DNA of 26,066 bases from Clostridia bacterium (GTDB lineage: Bacteria; Bacillota; Clostridia; TANB77; CAG-508): assembly GCA_900753245.1 (NCBI GenBank), contig CAADYJ010000073.1, positions 1-26,066 on the forward strand. The letters are read 5' to 3'. The notes under the pieces were generated by a model. That model was given only the letters and a program-made list of their open reading frames with translations, ran no database searches and was not told the origin of the DNA. Every line of letters begins with the position of its first letter. The stretch's first letter is position 1. A program made the position numbers and the translations under genes. This document shows positions 16,187 to 23,896 of the stretch, in pieces.

Positions 16187-16336
16187 TTAAGCATGTTCAC
16201 ACTTCTGGTTTCCTACTGTACAAGAAGTTTTGCAAGCAGACTGACATGATGTCTGGCACTCTCCACAGCCACCTTTTTCCATAGATTTTTTCAAATCTCT
16301 CGTTGAAAGTGTTTTAATATGTTTTTTCTTTTCCAT
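16187..16336 (-). CDS. scfA: SCIFF precursor peptide (six cysteines in forty-five residues)
   Basis: This 49-residue peptide matches the SCIFF family of ribosomally made precursors found throughout Clostridia. It has a lysine-rich leader with HIKTLSTRDLKKSMEKGG, then cysteines at 24, 27, 31, 35, 39 and 46 in the family spacing (CGECQTSCQSACKTSC, then NQKCEHA). A radical SAM maturase (ScfB type) installs thioether crosslinks on such peptides. It is usually encoded beside the precursor, but none is adjacent here. The nearby radical SAM gene at 13751 is a poor candidate because it lacks an evident SPASM region and belongs to another operon. AAAGGAGG lies 8-9 nt before the ATG. The gene has its own promoter and terminator. 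Confidence 0.93.
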   Translation of the reverse strand: MEKKKHIKTLSTRDLKKSMEKGGCGECQTSCQSACKTSCTVGNQKCEHA

Positions 16337-16369
16337 CTTTCTCTGCCTCCTTTATTTTAAAGAAAACAA

Positions 16370-16382
16370 GTTAACAGTTAAC
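16370..16382. promoter_or_regulatory. palindrome at the SCIFF transcription start
   Basis: The palindrome GTTAACAGTTAAC lies 7 bp downstream of the -10 box, where transcription is expected to start. Its position suits a repressor operator; no regulator is identified. Confidence 0.4.
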
Positions 16383-16388
16383 ATTATC

Positions 16389-16417
16389 ATTATAATATAT
16401 TTCTTTAATTTAGTAAA
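16389..16417 (-). promoter_or_regulatory. promoter of the SCIFF gene
   Basis: On the minus strand TTTACT (16412-16417), 17 nt and TATAAT (16389-16394). Confidence 0.7.
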
Positions 16418-16438
16418 TATCTATTTCATATAAAATAG

Positions 16439-16468
16439 AAATACCACATAAATTATAATGCGGTATTT
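16439..16468 (-). terminator. hairpin overlapping the stop of the 16453 gene
   Basis: AAATACCACAT / ATGCGGTATTT with one wobble pair; the stop codon lies in the loop region and the minus strand continues CTATTTTATAT. A plausible terminator embedded in the gene end. Confidence 0.6.
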
Positions 16469-17283
16469 CTTGTTACTTCTCTTTCTTTTTGTAATAATGC
16501 TTTCATTCTCTTTTTAGCACTTAATTTACTTTCATATTCAAAATTATCAAATCTATTTTCATTTGTATCATATACCAATTTTATATTTGGCATAATTTTT
16601 TTCTTATTAAACATATTTAGAGTAAATAATGATGTTAATTTATCTTTTATTTTGTCAAATACTGTTTCTTCTATTTTTATTAAAGATACTATTTTTCTTT
16701 CTGAAAATACTTTTAATCCATTCGAATCAGTTACTACATAATATTCATCATATTGTTGCATTTGAGCAGTTTTTCCTTCTTCTAACTGTGAACAGATGGC
16801 CTCTATCATATCTAATCTACTAAATTTTCTTGGTTCATATTTAATAACTTTTTCTGGATTATTTTCACATATTCCAAACAAACATACAAATTTATTATCA
16901 TAAACACAAATTTTGTCTATATAATTTTCTAATTCTTCAAAATGAGATCCTATATCTGAAATTTCAAGCTTATCTATTTCAAAATTCTCTATATTAGCCA
17001 AATCTGGACATACAACTTCTAATAATACTTTAGATTTTATTGTATTAAATTTTGCATCATTAAAAAGCTTATCTTCTAATGAATTTTCAATATATCTTAA
17101 ATAATTATTATCTACTTCTTCTTTAGATACAGCATCTTTAACATTTGTATGTAATTCTATAGCCTCTGACATTTTCTTTATTTTTTCCAAAATAGCATCA
17201 AATTCTTCTTTTCTAGTTTTTTTTATTTCTGCTTGACTATTTTCTAATTCTTCATGTTTTGTTACATTATTTTTTTCTTCCAT
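16453..17283 (-). CDS. protein of unknown function, coiled-coil N-terminus
   Basis: I do not recognise this 276-residue protein. Residues 1-60 are highly charged with heptad-like helices (KKTRKEEFDAILEKIKKMSEAIEL). The middle (about 60-200) mixes acidic and hydrophobic stretches, including CVYDNKFVCLFGICENNPEKVIKYEPRKF and YDEYYVVTDSNGLKVFSERKIVSLIKIEE, which look like beta strands of a soluble domain. The C-terminus is basic (KLSAKKRMKALLQKEREVTRN). No signal peptide or membrane helix is seen, so it is probably cytoplasmic. A GGAAAATGGG-type site lies before the ATG at a long spacing. Neighbours (SCIFF, DUF5662) give no functional clue, and each appears to be a separate transcription unit. 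Confidence 0.65.
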   Translation of the reverse strand: MEEKNNVTKHEELENSQAEIKKTRKEEFDAILEKIKKMSEAIELHTNVKDAVSKEEVDNNYLRYIENSLEDKLFNDAKFNTIKSKVLLEVVCPDLANIENFEIDKLEISDIGSHFEELENYIDKICVYDNKFVCLFGICENNPEKVIKYEPRKFSRLDMIEAICSQLEEGKTAQMQQYDEYYVVTDSNGLKVFSERKIVSLIKIEETVFDKIKDKLTSLFTLNMFNKKKIMPNIKLVYDTNENRFDNFEYESKLSAKKRMKALLQKEREVTRNTAL

Positions 17284-17410
17284 TTCAACCCATTTTCCTT
17301 TTTATAAACTGTTTTTATATTATAACACTAAATATAATAAAATGTATTACTGTTTGTTTACTTTTACATTACAATTATGTTACATATTTCTTATTACTTT
17401 TCAAAATTAA

Positions 17411-17437
17411 AAGAGCTATTCTTGTAGCTCTTTTTTA
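17411..17437 (-). terminator. terminator overlapping the end of the DUF5662 gene
   Basis: AAGAGCTA / TAGCTCTT encloses the last codons. The gene's TAG stop is part of the stem and TTTTAATTTT follows on the minus strand. The opposite strand also ends in TTTTTTACTTTTTT. Confidence 0.7.
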
Positions 17438-17982
17438 CTTTTTTCATATATAATTTCATTATAAACTTTTTTTAAATTTTTCTTTTTAATAACTGGATTT
17501 ATCCCTTGTTCACTAACTTGTTTAAATATCTCTTTAGCAAATTTATTTATTTTAGGATTAACTCTTTTTTTGCTTTCTACTTTTGTCCAATATTCTAATT
17601 GTGTACTGTTAGTCCATTTTTTTCCATTATATACTATTCCAGCTGCCAAGTTATCACATATCATTTCTACTGCATATTTATATGGCATTACTGGTGTTTT
17701 TTCAACTGTTGCATAATCATACCAATATTCATGGTGATGTTTATTTCTTCCTTTATGATGAAGCCATGCTTCGGAATATCCATTTATCTTTCTACAAGCA
17801 TGAATTGGACTAAATTTACCTGTATAATATTTAGCAGATTCCCAAAATTCAGTTGGACTATACTTTGACCAATCATGCATGAATCCACGCCATGGTTCTC
17901 CTGCTTTACAACATAATTTAAATACTATCCATTTATGTTTTGTTATTGTTCCAAAATGTTTTACTGCATTTATTAATATCAC
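17416..17982 (-). CDS. DUF5662 family protein
   Basis: The 188 residues match the DUF5662 pattern found in Bacillota and their phages: HKWIVFKLCCKAGEPWRGFMHDWSKYSPTEFWESAKYY, then a segment with HHKGRNKHHHEYWYDY and VMPYKYAVEMICDNLAAGIVY. The many conserved His, Asp and Trp residues suggest a metal-binding helical protein, but no activity is known to me. The start is GTG at 17982, supported by AAGGGGAG 8 nt upstream; no ATG fits as well. It has a strong promoter (18012-18039) and a terminator overlapping its stop. It forms a single-gene unit in the opposite-flank context of ppdK, from which a terminator separates it. Confidence 0.8.
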   Translation of the reverse strand: MILINAVKHFGTITKHKWIVFKLCCKAGEPWRGFMHDWSKYSPTEFWESAKYYTGKFSPIHACRKINGYSEAWLHHKGRNKHHHEYWYDYATVEKTPVMPYKYAVEMICDNLAAGIVYNGKKWTNSTQLEYWTKVESKKRVNPKINKFAKEIFKQVSEQGINPVIKKKNLKKVYNEIIYEKSKKELQE

Positions 17983-18011
17983 TTTTATCTCCCCTTATCT
18001 ATTACCTTGCT

Positions 18012-18039
18012 ATTATATAATATTTAAATATTTTGTCAA
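18012..18039 (-). promoter_or_regulatory. promoter of the DUF5662 gene
   Basis: On the minus strand TTGACA (18034-18039), 16 nt and TATAAT (18012-18017), about 25-30 nt before the start. Confidence 0.75.
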
Positions 18040-18063
18040 GAACTAAGCCATTTAGAACAGGTA

Positions 18064-18144
18064 TTTTAGTTTAATAGATAGCTAAACTAAAATGACAGCC
18101 CCCTAATTGTTTAATGTGGTAAAAAAGGCTGGCCCTTTTACCAC
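18064..18144. other. pair of unexplained hairpins between ppdK and DUF5662
   Basis: Two inverted repeats lie side by side: TTTTAGTTTA / TAAACTAAAA (18064-18092) and GTGGTAAAA / TTTTACCAC (18116-18144). Between them is a C/G-rich GACAGCCCCC stretch unlike the surrounding AT-rich DNA. They lie after the ppdK terminator and before the DUF5662 promoter, so they are neither clearly a leader nor needed for termination. Confidence 0.5.
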
Positions 18145-18145
18145 A

Positions 18146-18183
18146 AAAAAATCACCTACTTATATAAGTAAGTGATTTTTTAT
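18146..18183 (-). terminator. terminator after ppdK
   Basis: AAAAAATCAC-C-TACTT / AAGTA-A-GTGATTTTTT forms a long stem with symmetric T/A runs, beginning about 10 bp after the ppdK stop codon. Confidence 0.85.
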
Positions 18184-18192
18184 TAAGATTTA

Positions 18193-20823
18193 TTATTTTT
18201 CTCTAGGAAATTTGATTGCAGCTTGTGCAGCAGCTAATCTTGCGATTGGAACTCTGAATGGTGAGCAAGATACATAGTCTAATCCTACTTTATGGCAGAA
18301 TTCTACAGATGCTGGGTTTCCTCCATGTTCTCCACAGATTCCTAAGTCTAAATCTGGTCTTGTTTGTCTTCCTAATTTTGCAGCCATTTCTACTAGTTTT
18401 CCTACACCTTTTTGGTCTAATTTAGCAAATGGATCTGATTCGTAAATTTTCTTATCATAGTAATCTCCTAAGAATTTAGCAGCGTCATCTCTTGAGAAAC
18501 CAAATGTCATTTGTGTTAAGTCATTTGTACCAAATGAGAAGAATTCAGCTTCTTTTGCGATTTCATCAGCTGTTAATGCAGCTCTTGGTATTTCAATCAT
18601 TGTACCAACTTTGTATTTTAATTCTACTCCTGCTTCTGCAATTACTTTATCAGCTGTTTTTGTTACTATGTCTTTAACATATTTTAATTCTTTAACTTCT
18701 CCAACAAGTGGAATCATAATTTCTGGAACTACATTCATTCCTTCTTTATTTACATTTATAGCAGCTTCTATAACCGCTCTTGTTTGCATTTCTGCAATTT
18801 CAGGATATGTTACAGCTAGACGGCATCCACGATGTCCCATCATTGGGTTAAATTCTTTTAATCCTTCACAGATATTTTTTAATTCTTCAAAAGACATTCC
18901 CATTTCTTTTGCTAAGTCTGCTATTGCTCCATCTTCATGTGGAACGAATTCATGTAAAGGTGGATCTAAGAATCTGATTGTTACTGGATAACCTTTCATT
19001 TCTCTATATAATCCTTCGAAATCTCCTCTTTGCATTGGAAGAATTTTAGCTAAAGCTTTTGCTCTTTGTTCTGATGTTCTTGAAACTATCATTTCTCTGA
19101 TAGCTGCAATTCTATCTGGTGCAAAGAACATATGCTCTGTACGGCATAAACCTATACCTTGTGCTCCAAATACATATGCTTGTTTTGCATCTCTTGGAGT
19201 ATCAGCATTTGTTTTTACTTTTAATACTCTGTATTGATCTGCCCATCCCATTAATGTAGCAAAGTTTCCAGATACAGATGCTGGTACAGTTTCTATTTTT
19301 TCTCCATATACATTACCTGTAGATCCGTCTAAAGAAATCCATTCTCCTTCAGTTACTTTTCTACCATCTGGTAATGTGAAGTATTTTTCTTCTTCATTTA
19401 CTATTATGTCTCCACATCCTGCAACACAGCATGTTCCCATACCACGTGCAACAACGGCTGCGTGAGATGTCATACCACCACGTACTGTTAATACACCATG
19501 GCATACATTCATACCATCAATATCTTCTGGTGATGTTTCAAGTCTTACTAATACTAAGTCTTTTTCTCCTGCTTCATGTAATTCAACAGCTCTTTCTGCT
19601 GTAAATACTACTTTACCTGTTGCAGCTCCTGGAGATGCAGCTAAACCTTTTGCAACAACTTTTGCAGCTTTTAATGCAGCTTGATCAAAGTTTGGATGTA
19701 ATAATTGATCTAATTGTTGTGGTTCTACTCTTAATACAGCTTCTTTTTCTGTTATCATTCCTTCATTTACTAAATCAACAGCAATTTGAAGTGCAGCATT
19801 TGCAGTTCTCTTACCATTTCTTGTTTGTAAGAAGAATAATTTTCCTCTTTCAATTGTAAATTCCATATCTTGCATATCTCTGTAATGTTTCTCAAGTTTT
19901 TCTGCATACATAACAAAATCTTCATATGCTTTTGGATTTACATCTTTTAATTGGTCAATATGTTGTGGAGTTCTAACACCTGCGACAACATCTTCACCTT
20001 GTGCATTCATTAAGTATTCACCAAATATTTTGTTTTCTCCTGTAGCTGGGTTACGAGTAAATGCAACACCTGTTCCACAGTCTTCTCCCATATTTCCAAA
20101 TACCATTTCTTGAATATTTACAGCTGTTCCCCAACTTCCTGGTATATCATTTAATCTTCTATATGTTATAGCTCTTGCATTATTCCAAGATCTAAATACG
20201 GCTTTAACACCTTCTATTAATTGTGTTTTTGGATCTGAAGGGAATTCTTCTCCTTTTGCATTTCTATATACTTCTTTAAATCTTACAACTAAGTCTTTTA
20301 AGTCTTCAGCTGTTAATTCTGTATCTAATTTAACACCTTTAGCAGCTTTTACTTCGTCTATAATTTTTTCGAAAAAAGGCTTTGGTATTTCCATAACAAC
20401 ATCACTGAACATTTGAATAAATCTTCTGTAGCTATCATAAGCAAATCTTTCATTTTTTGCAGCTATTGATTTAACTACATCTTCGTTTAAACCTAAGTTT
20501 AAAACTGTATCCATCATACCTGGCATTGAAGCTCTAGCTCCTGAACGTACAGATACTAATAATGGATTTTCAGCATCTCCAAATTTCTTTCCTGTAATTT
20601 CTTCTAATTTTGTTAAACTTGCAAAGATTTCTTCTTCTATTTCTGGTGCTATTTTTTCACCATCTTCGTAGTATCTTGTACAAGCTTCTGTTGTAACAGT
20701 GAAACCTTGTGGAATTGGTAAACCTAAGTTAGTCATTTCTGCTAAGTTAGCTCCTTTTCCTCCTAAAAGTTCACGCATGTTTGCATTTCCTTCACTAAAA
20801 AGGTATACATACTTTTGACTCAT
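18193..20823 (-). CDS. ppdK: pyruvate, phosphate dikinase
   Basis: The enzyme interconverts pyruvate, ATP and phosphate with phosphoenolpyruvate, AMP and pyrophosphate in the cytoplasm; in anaerobes it works in glycolysis or gluconeogenesis. The 876-residue length is normal. The N-terminal ATP-grasp domain has LLGGKGANLAEMTNLGLPIPQGF, the central swivelling domain has the phospho-His motif GGMTSHAAVVARGMG, and the C-terminal TIM barrel has GLCRTEHMFF, HRGCRLAVTYPE, FSFGTNDLTQMTFGFSRDD and the catalytic-cysteine motif GICGEHGG. AAGGAGG precedes the ATG. It is a single-gene unit with a good promoter (20922-20950), a leader of about 90 nt with no riboswitch I recognise, and a terminator. Confidence 0.98.
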   Translation of the reverse strand: MSQKYVYLFSEGNANMRELLGGKGANLAEMTNLGLPIPQGFTVTTEACTRYYEDGEKIAPEIEEEIFASLTKLEEITGKKFGDAENPLLVSVRSGARASMPGMMDTVLNLGLNEDVVKSIAAKNERFAYDSYRRFIQMFSDVVMEIPKPFFEKIIDEVKAAKGVKLDTELTAEDLKDLVVRFKEVYRNAKGEEFPSDPKTQLIEGVKAVFRSWNNARAITYRRLNDIPGSWGTAVNIQEMVFGNMGEDCGTGVAFTRNPATGENKIFGEYLMNAQGEDVVAGVRTPQHIDQLKDVNPKAYEDFVMYAEKLEKHYRDMQDMEFTIERGKLFFLQTRNGKRTANAALQIAVDLVNEGMITEKEAVLRVEPQQLDQLLHPNFDQAALKAAKVVAKGLAASPGAATGKVVFTAERAVELHEAGEKDLVLVRLETSPEDIDGMNVCHGVLTVRGGMTSHAAVVARGMGTCCVAGCGDIIVNEEEKYFTLPDGRKVTEGEWISLDGSTGNVYGEKIETVPASVSGNFATLMGWADQYRVLKVKTNADTPRDAKQAYVFGAQGIGLCRTEHMFFAPDRIAAIREMIVSRTSEQRAKALAKILPMQRGDFEGLYREMKGYPVTIRFLDPPLHEFVPHEDGAIADLAKEMGMSFEELKNICEGLKEFNPMMGHRGCRLAVTYPEIAEMQTRAVIEAAINVNKEGMNVVPEIMIPLVGEVKELKYVKDIVTKTADKVIAEAGVELKYKVGTMIEIPRAALTADEIAKEAEFFSFGTNDLTQMTFGFSRDDAAKFLGDYYDKKIYESDPFAKLDQKGVGKLVEMAAKLGRQTRPDLDLGICGEHGGNPASVEFCHKVGLDYVSCSPFRVPIARLAAAQAAIKFPREK

Positions 20824-20921
20824 AAAAAAACCTCCTTGTTTTCTATCTGTCTTAACTATATAAAATTTGTTAAAACTTTTTGCTTTATGGTTGTCCTAGA
20901 CTATCATTCCAGAACGAGATA

Positions 20922-20950
20922 ATTATATACATAATTTGCTTAAATGTAAA
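20922..20950 (-). promoter_or_regulatory. promoter of ppdK
   Basis: On the minus strand TTTACA (20945-20950), 17 nt and TATAAT (20922-20927). Confidence 0.7.
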
Positions 20951-21005
20951 GGGCTTTAGTAAATTTTTTAAAGTTTTTTATTTATATAATTTTACATAAA
21001 TAATA

Positions 21006-21034
21006 TTTACTTTTTTTTATTTTAGTGGTATAAT
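21006..21034 (+). promoter_or_regulatory. promoter of the small gene at 21083
   Basis: TTTACT (21006-21011), 17 nt, TATAAT (21029-21034), with AAGGAGG before the ATG at 21083. Confidence 0.7.
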
Positions 21035-21082
21035 TTAAAAATATTTATAATATTATTAATTAACTATAAGGAGGTAGTTAAT

Positions 21083-21418
21083 ATGGCAAAAAAAGATAAG
21101 AAAGGTCGGTTGGTAATATCATTAGGTTACTTAAACGCTGCAGGAATTTCTTCGTCTGATGAATTATGGTTCGTTACAATTGATAAAAAAAAAGTTGCAA
21201 TTTTAAAAGATTCTATCTTTGACGAACTAAGACGAAAAGAACTTTCATCTAGGGTTATAAAACTCGCAAAGTGCAAATTAGAAAAGAATGAAAAATTTGA
21301 AAATTGCATTACTATTCCAAGTGAAGTAGAAGCTGTTCTTGGTAAAGGTAAGCAATATTACTTTTCTATATTTGATTTTTCTGCAGGTTTTAAGCCTTTT
21401 CTGTGTATTAACAAATAA
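21083..21418 (+). CDS. small protein, possibly two AbrB-like halves
   Basis: The 111-residue protein starts with a lysine-rich segment. It then shows two segments with similar strand and turn patterns: GRLVISLGYLNAAGISSSDELWFVTIDKKKVAIL and ENCITIPSEVEAVLGKGKQYYFSIFD. 'Strand - I-P/G - short helix - G/S-DELWF - strand' recalls the swapped-hairpin AbrB/MraZ fold, which often binds DNA. This is a weak structural guess, not a family match; treat the protein as of unknown function otherwise. It has its own promoter, AAGGAGG and a strong terminator, so it is a real single-gene unit, divergent from ppdK. Confidence 0.65.
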   Translation: MAKKDKKGRLVISLGYLNAAGISSSDELWFVTIDKKKVAILKDSIFDELRRKELSSRVIKLAKCKLEKNEKFENCITIPSEVEAVLGKGKQYYFSIFDFSAGFKPFLCINK

Positions 21419-21423
21419 TTGCC

Positions 21424-21459
21424 AAAAGACAGTCTTTAACTAAAGACTGTCTTTTATTT
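21424..21459 (+). terminator. terminator after the 21083 gene, shared with the ankyrin gene
   Basis: The perfect 15-bp stem AAAAGACAGTCTTTA / TAAAGACTGTCTTTT has a 2-nt loop and is followed by ATTTTTC. It lies between two convergent genes and is symmetric enough to serve both. Confidence 0.85.
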
Positions 21460-21484
21460 TTCATTATTATTTTCTAAATATGTT

Positions 21485-22075
21485 TTAGGATGCTGTTTCT
21501 ATTAATAACTTTGCTATTTCATTATGACCGTTTTCTAATGCAGATTTTATAGCATCGCAATTATGTGCTGTTACATTTGCTCCTGCTTTTATTAATAACT
21601 TAACTACTTCAGTATGTCCATTTGCTGATGCAAATCTTATAGCATGGTTATCACCTTCAGTCACATCTGCCCCTGCATCTATTAACAACTTAACTACTTC
21701 AGTATGACCTTTTGCTGATGCATATCTTATAGCATAGTTATATTTTGCAGTTACATCTGCTCCTGCTTCTATTAATAACTTAACTACTTCAGTATGTCCA
21801 TTTGTTGATGCAAATCTTATAGCATGGTTATCACCTTCAGTCACATCTGCTCCCGCCTCTATTAACAGTTTCACTATTTTAGCATAACCATCTATTCCTG
21901 ATTGAATTAACAACTTAATTAATTCAGTATCATTATTTTCTACGGCCCAATCAAAAGCTTCTTTCTGATTTAGTTTAAAATTTTTATCTAAATCAAAAAT
22001 CTTTTCCACTAAATCATAGTGTTCCTCCAGTGTAATATCAAATGATACTGTTACTCTTGTTTTCCGCTCTTCCAT
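21485..22075 (-). CDS. ankyrin-repeat protein
   Basis: Ankyrin repeats bind other proteins. After a non-repeat N-terminus (about 1-35) the 196 residues contain roughly five repeats of 33 residues with the hallmark GHTEVVKLLIEAGADVT. The repeat near residues 45-75 is short: ...LIKLLIQSGID runs directly into GYAKIVKLLIEAGADVT, so about 20 residues of one unit are missing. The third and fifth units are almost identical at DNA level while the one between is more diverged. No signal peptide is seen, so it is probably cytoplasmic; the partner is unknown. AAGGAG precedes the ATG. It lies downstream of glyS but beyond that gene's terminator. Confidence 0.88.
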   Translation of the reverse strand: MEERKTRVTVSFDITLEEHYDLVEKIFDLDKNFKLNQKEAFDWAVENNDTELIKLLIQSGIDGYAKIVKLLIEAGADVTEGDNHAIRFASTNGHTEVVKLLIEAGADVTAKYNYAIRYASAKGHTEVVKLLIDAGADVTEGDNHAIRFASANGHTEVVKLLIKAGANVTAHNCDAIKSALENGHNEIAKLLIETAS

Positions 22076-22096
22076 ATTTTTTCTCCTTTCTTATTC

Positions 22097-22106
22097 GGTA
22101 ATTACC
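22097..22106. promoter_or_regulatory. palindrome upstream of the ankyrin gene
   Basis: GGTAATTACC is a perfect palindrome, extendable to 16 bp with one mismatch, 21 bp before the start codon and just after the glyS terminator. Possibly an operator. Confidence 0.3.
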
Positions 22107-22109
22107 TAA

Positions 22110-22141
22110 TTAAAAATAGACAACAATTTTATGTTGCCTAT
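22110..22141 (-). terminator. terminator after glyS
   Basis: On the minus strand ATAGGCAACA / TGTTGTCTAT, with one G:T pair and a 6-nt loop, is followed by TTTTTAATT, 28 bp after the glyS stop codon. Confidence 0.75.
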
Positions 22142-22169
22142 TATATATTCTTTTGTTTTAATTGTCAAG

Positions 22170-23558
22170 TTAGAACTCCATTTTGCCTTCTAACCAAGCT
22201 GGTAGTTCATCTATTTTTACTCTTACTTGTTCCATTGTGTCCCTATCACGAATTGTTACAGATTCATCTTCCAGAGTATCAAAATCTATTGTTACACAAT
22301 ATGGTGTTCCTATTTCATCTTCTCTTCTATAACGTTTTCCTATTGAACCTGCTTCGTCATAATCACACATAAATTTCTTTGATAGTTTTGTATATACTTC
22401 ATCTGCTTTTTCACTTAATTTTTTAGAAAGTGGAAGTACTGCAACTTTATATGGTGCTAACGCTGGATGTAAGTGAAGTACTGTTCTCGTGTCTCCTTCT
22501 GCTATTTCTTGTTCTTCATATGCGTTGCACATCATTGCTAAAAATATTCTATCTACACCAACTGCTGGTTCTACGCAATATGGTACATATCTTTCATTTG
22601 TTTCTGGGTCTAAATATGTTAAATCTTCTTTAGAAGCTTCCATATGTCTTGATAAGTCATAATCAGTTCTATCTGCTATTCCCCATAATTCTCCCCATCC
22701 AAATGGGAATAAGAACTCTATGTCAGTTGTTCCTTTACTATAGAATGATAATTCTTCTTTAGAGTGTTCTCTCATACGTAAGTTTTCTTCTTTCATTCCT
22801 AAGCTTACAAGCCAATTTTTGCAGAAGTTTTTCCAATATTCATACCATTCTAAATCTGTTCCTGGTTTGCAGAAAAATTCAAGTTCCATTTGTTCAAATT
22901 CTCTTGTTCTGAATATAAAGTTTCCTGGTGTTATTTCGTTTCTAAAAGAACGTCCCATTTGTCCAATTCCCATTGGCATTCTTCTTCTTGTTGTTCTTAA
23001 TACATTTTTAAAGTCTACGAACATACCTTGAGCTGTTTCTGGTCTCAAATACACTTCAGATTTTGCATCTTCAGTAACTCCCATAAATGTTTTAAACATT
23101 AAATTGAATTTTCTTATATCTGTAAAATCTTGTTTTCCACAATTAGGGCATGGAATATTGTTTTCTTTAATATAATCAACTAATTGTTCATTTGTCCATC
23201 CATCAAGTCCAGAGATATCTTTTCCTTGTGCAAATCCCCATTCTTCTATTAATTTATCAGCTCTGTGTCTTGTTTTGCAAGCTTTACAATCTATTAGTGG
23301 GTCTGAAAATCCTCCAACATGACCTGTTGTAACCCATACTTGTGGATTCATCATAATTGCTGCATCAATTCCTACATTGTGTTTATTTTGAATGATAAAT
23401 TTTTTCCACCATGCATCTTTAATATTTTTCTTAAGTTCTGCACCTAATGGGCCATAGTCCCAAGAATTTGCTAAACCTCCATAAATTTCTGAACCAGGAT
23501 ATACAAATCCTCTGTTTTTGCATAATGCTACTATTTTGTCCATTGTTAATTCACTCAT
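22170..23558 (-). CDS. glyS: glycyl-tRNA synthetase, single-chain class II type
   Basis: The enzyme charges tRNA-Gly with glycine in the cytoplasm. This is the homodimeric single-chain type (462 residues), not the alpha2beta2 form. It opens MDKIVALCKNRGFVYPGSEIYGGLANSWDYGPLG. Motif 2 is FRNEITPGNFIFRTREFEQMELEFF; the class II motif 3 lies in CVEPAVGVDRIFLAMM; the RPETAQGMFVDF block marks the active site. CKAC and CPNC in the N-terminal insert may bind zinc. The anticodon-binding domain follows (LHPALAPYKVAVLPL to the end). A T-box leader (23645-23872) controls it, so expression should rise when tRNA-Gly is uncharged. A terminator follows. Confidence 0.98.
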   Translation of the reverse strand: MSELTMDKIVALCKNRGFVYPGSEIYGGLANSWDYGPLGAELKKNIKDAWWKKFIIQNKHNVGIDAAIMMNPQVWVTTGHVGGFSDPLIDCKACKTRHRADKLIEEWGFAQGKDISGLDGWTNEQLVDYIKENNIPCPNCGKQDFTDIRKFNLMFKTFMGVTEDAKSEVYLRPETAQGMFVDFKNVLRTTRRRMPMGIGQMGRSFRNEITPGNFIFRTREFEQMELEFFCKPGTDLEWYEYWKNFCKNWLVSLGMKEENLRMREHSKEELSFYSKGTTDIEFLFPFGWGELWGIADRTDYDLSRHMEASKEDLTYLDPETNERYVPYCVEPAVGVDRIFLAMMCNAYEEQEIAEGDTRTVLHLHPALAPYKVAVLPLSKKLSEKADEVYTKLSKKFMCDYDEAGSIGKRYRREDEIGTPYCVTIDFDTLEDESVTIRDRDTMEQVRVKIDELPAWLEGKMEF

Positions 23559-23644
23559 TTTATTTTCCTCCTCTATTTTTTATATAACAAAACCTAATTT
23601 CTGTCATATTTATATTCTACAGAAAGTTATCAAACTTTCCTAGA

Positions 23645-23694
23645 ATATAAAAAACTTTCATTCCTAGCTTTTGCAATAGCTAGGGACGAAAGTT
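23645..23694 (-). terminator. T-box-controlled terminator of glyS
   Basis: On the minus strand ACTTTC-GTC-CCTAGCT / AGCTAGG-AAT-GAAAGT is followed by TTTTTTA. It lies between the T-box motif and the gene. Its 5' arm begins just after the antiterminator sequence, as expected for a switch. Confidence 0.9.
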
Positions 23695-23872
23695 TAATTT
23701 CCGCGGTTCCACCCTAATTGATAAATATTTTATATTTATCCACTTTATTTTAATATGCTCCAAAGCTCCCCACATTTTCTTTATTATTAACTTTCACCAA
23801 ACGTTAACTCTCTTTTAATATTAAAAATGTTTTTTCTTTTTCATTGCACTAATATTTTCTTTATCTATTTTA
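23695..23872 (-). ncRNA. T-box leader of glyS (tRNA-Gly sensing)
   Basis: The conserved T-box AGGGTGGAACCGCGG is present at 23701-23715 (minus strand). Upstream are a GATAAATA / TATTTATC stem (23720-23741), the GGAGC segment, and a stem-I region with GAGAG (AG-bulge-like) and GGTGAAAG. Together with the terminator at 23645 this is a complete T-box leader. The leader senses uncharged tRNA by codon-anticodon pairing. I could not assign the specifier triplet with confidence; glycine is inferred from the gene controlled. Confidence 0.92.
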
Positions 23873-23895
23873 ACAACTTAGCTTTATAAAGTCAA
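23867..23895 (-). promoter_or_regulatory. promoter of the glyS T-box leader
   Basis: On the minus strand TTGACT (23890-23895), 17 nt and TAAAAT (23867-23872). Confidence 0.75.
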
Positions 23896-23896
23896 T

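Noticed and set aside
21485..21880. A CRISPR-like or satellite array
   Set aside because: The 99-bp periodicity is explained by ankyrin repeats in an intact reading frame.
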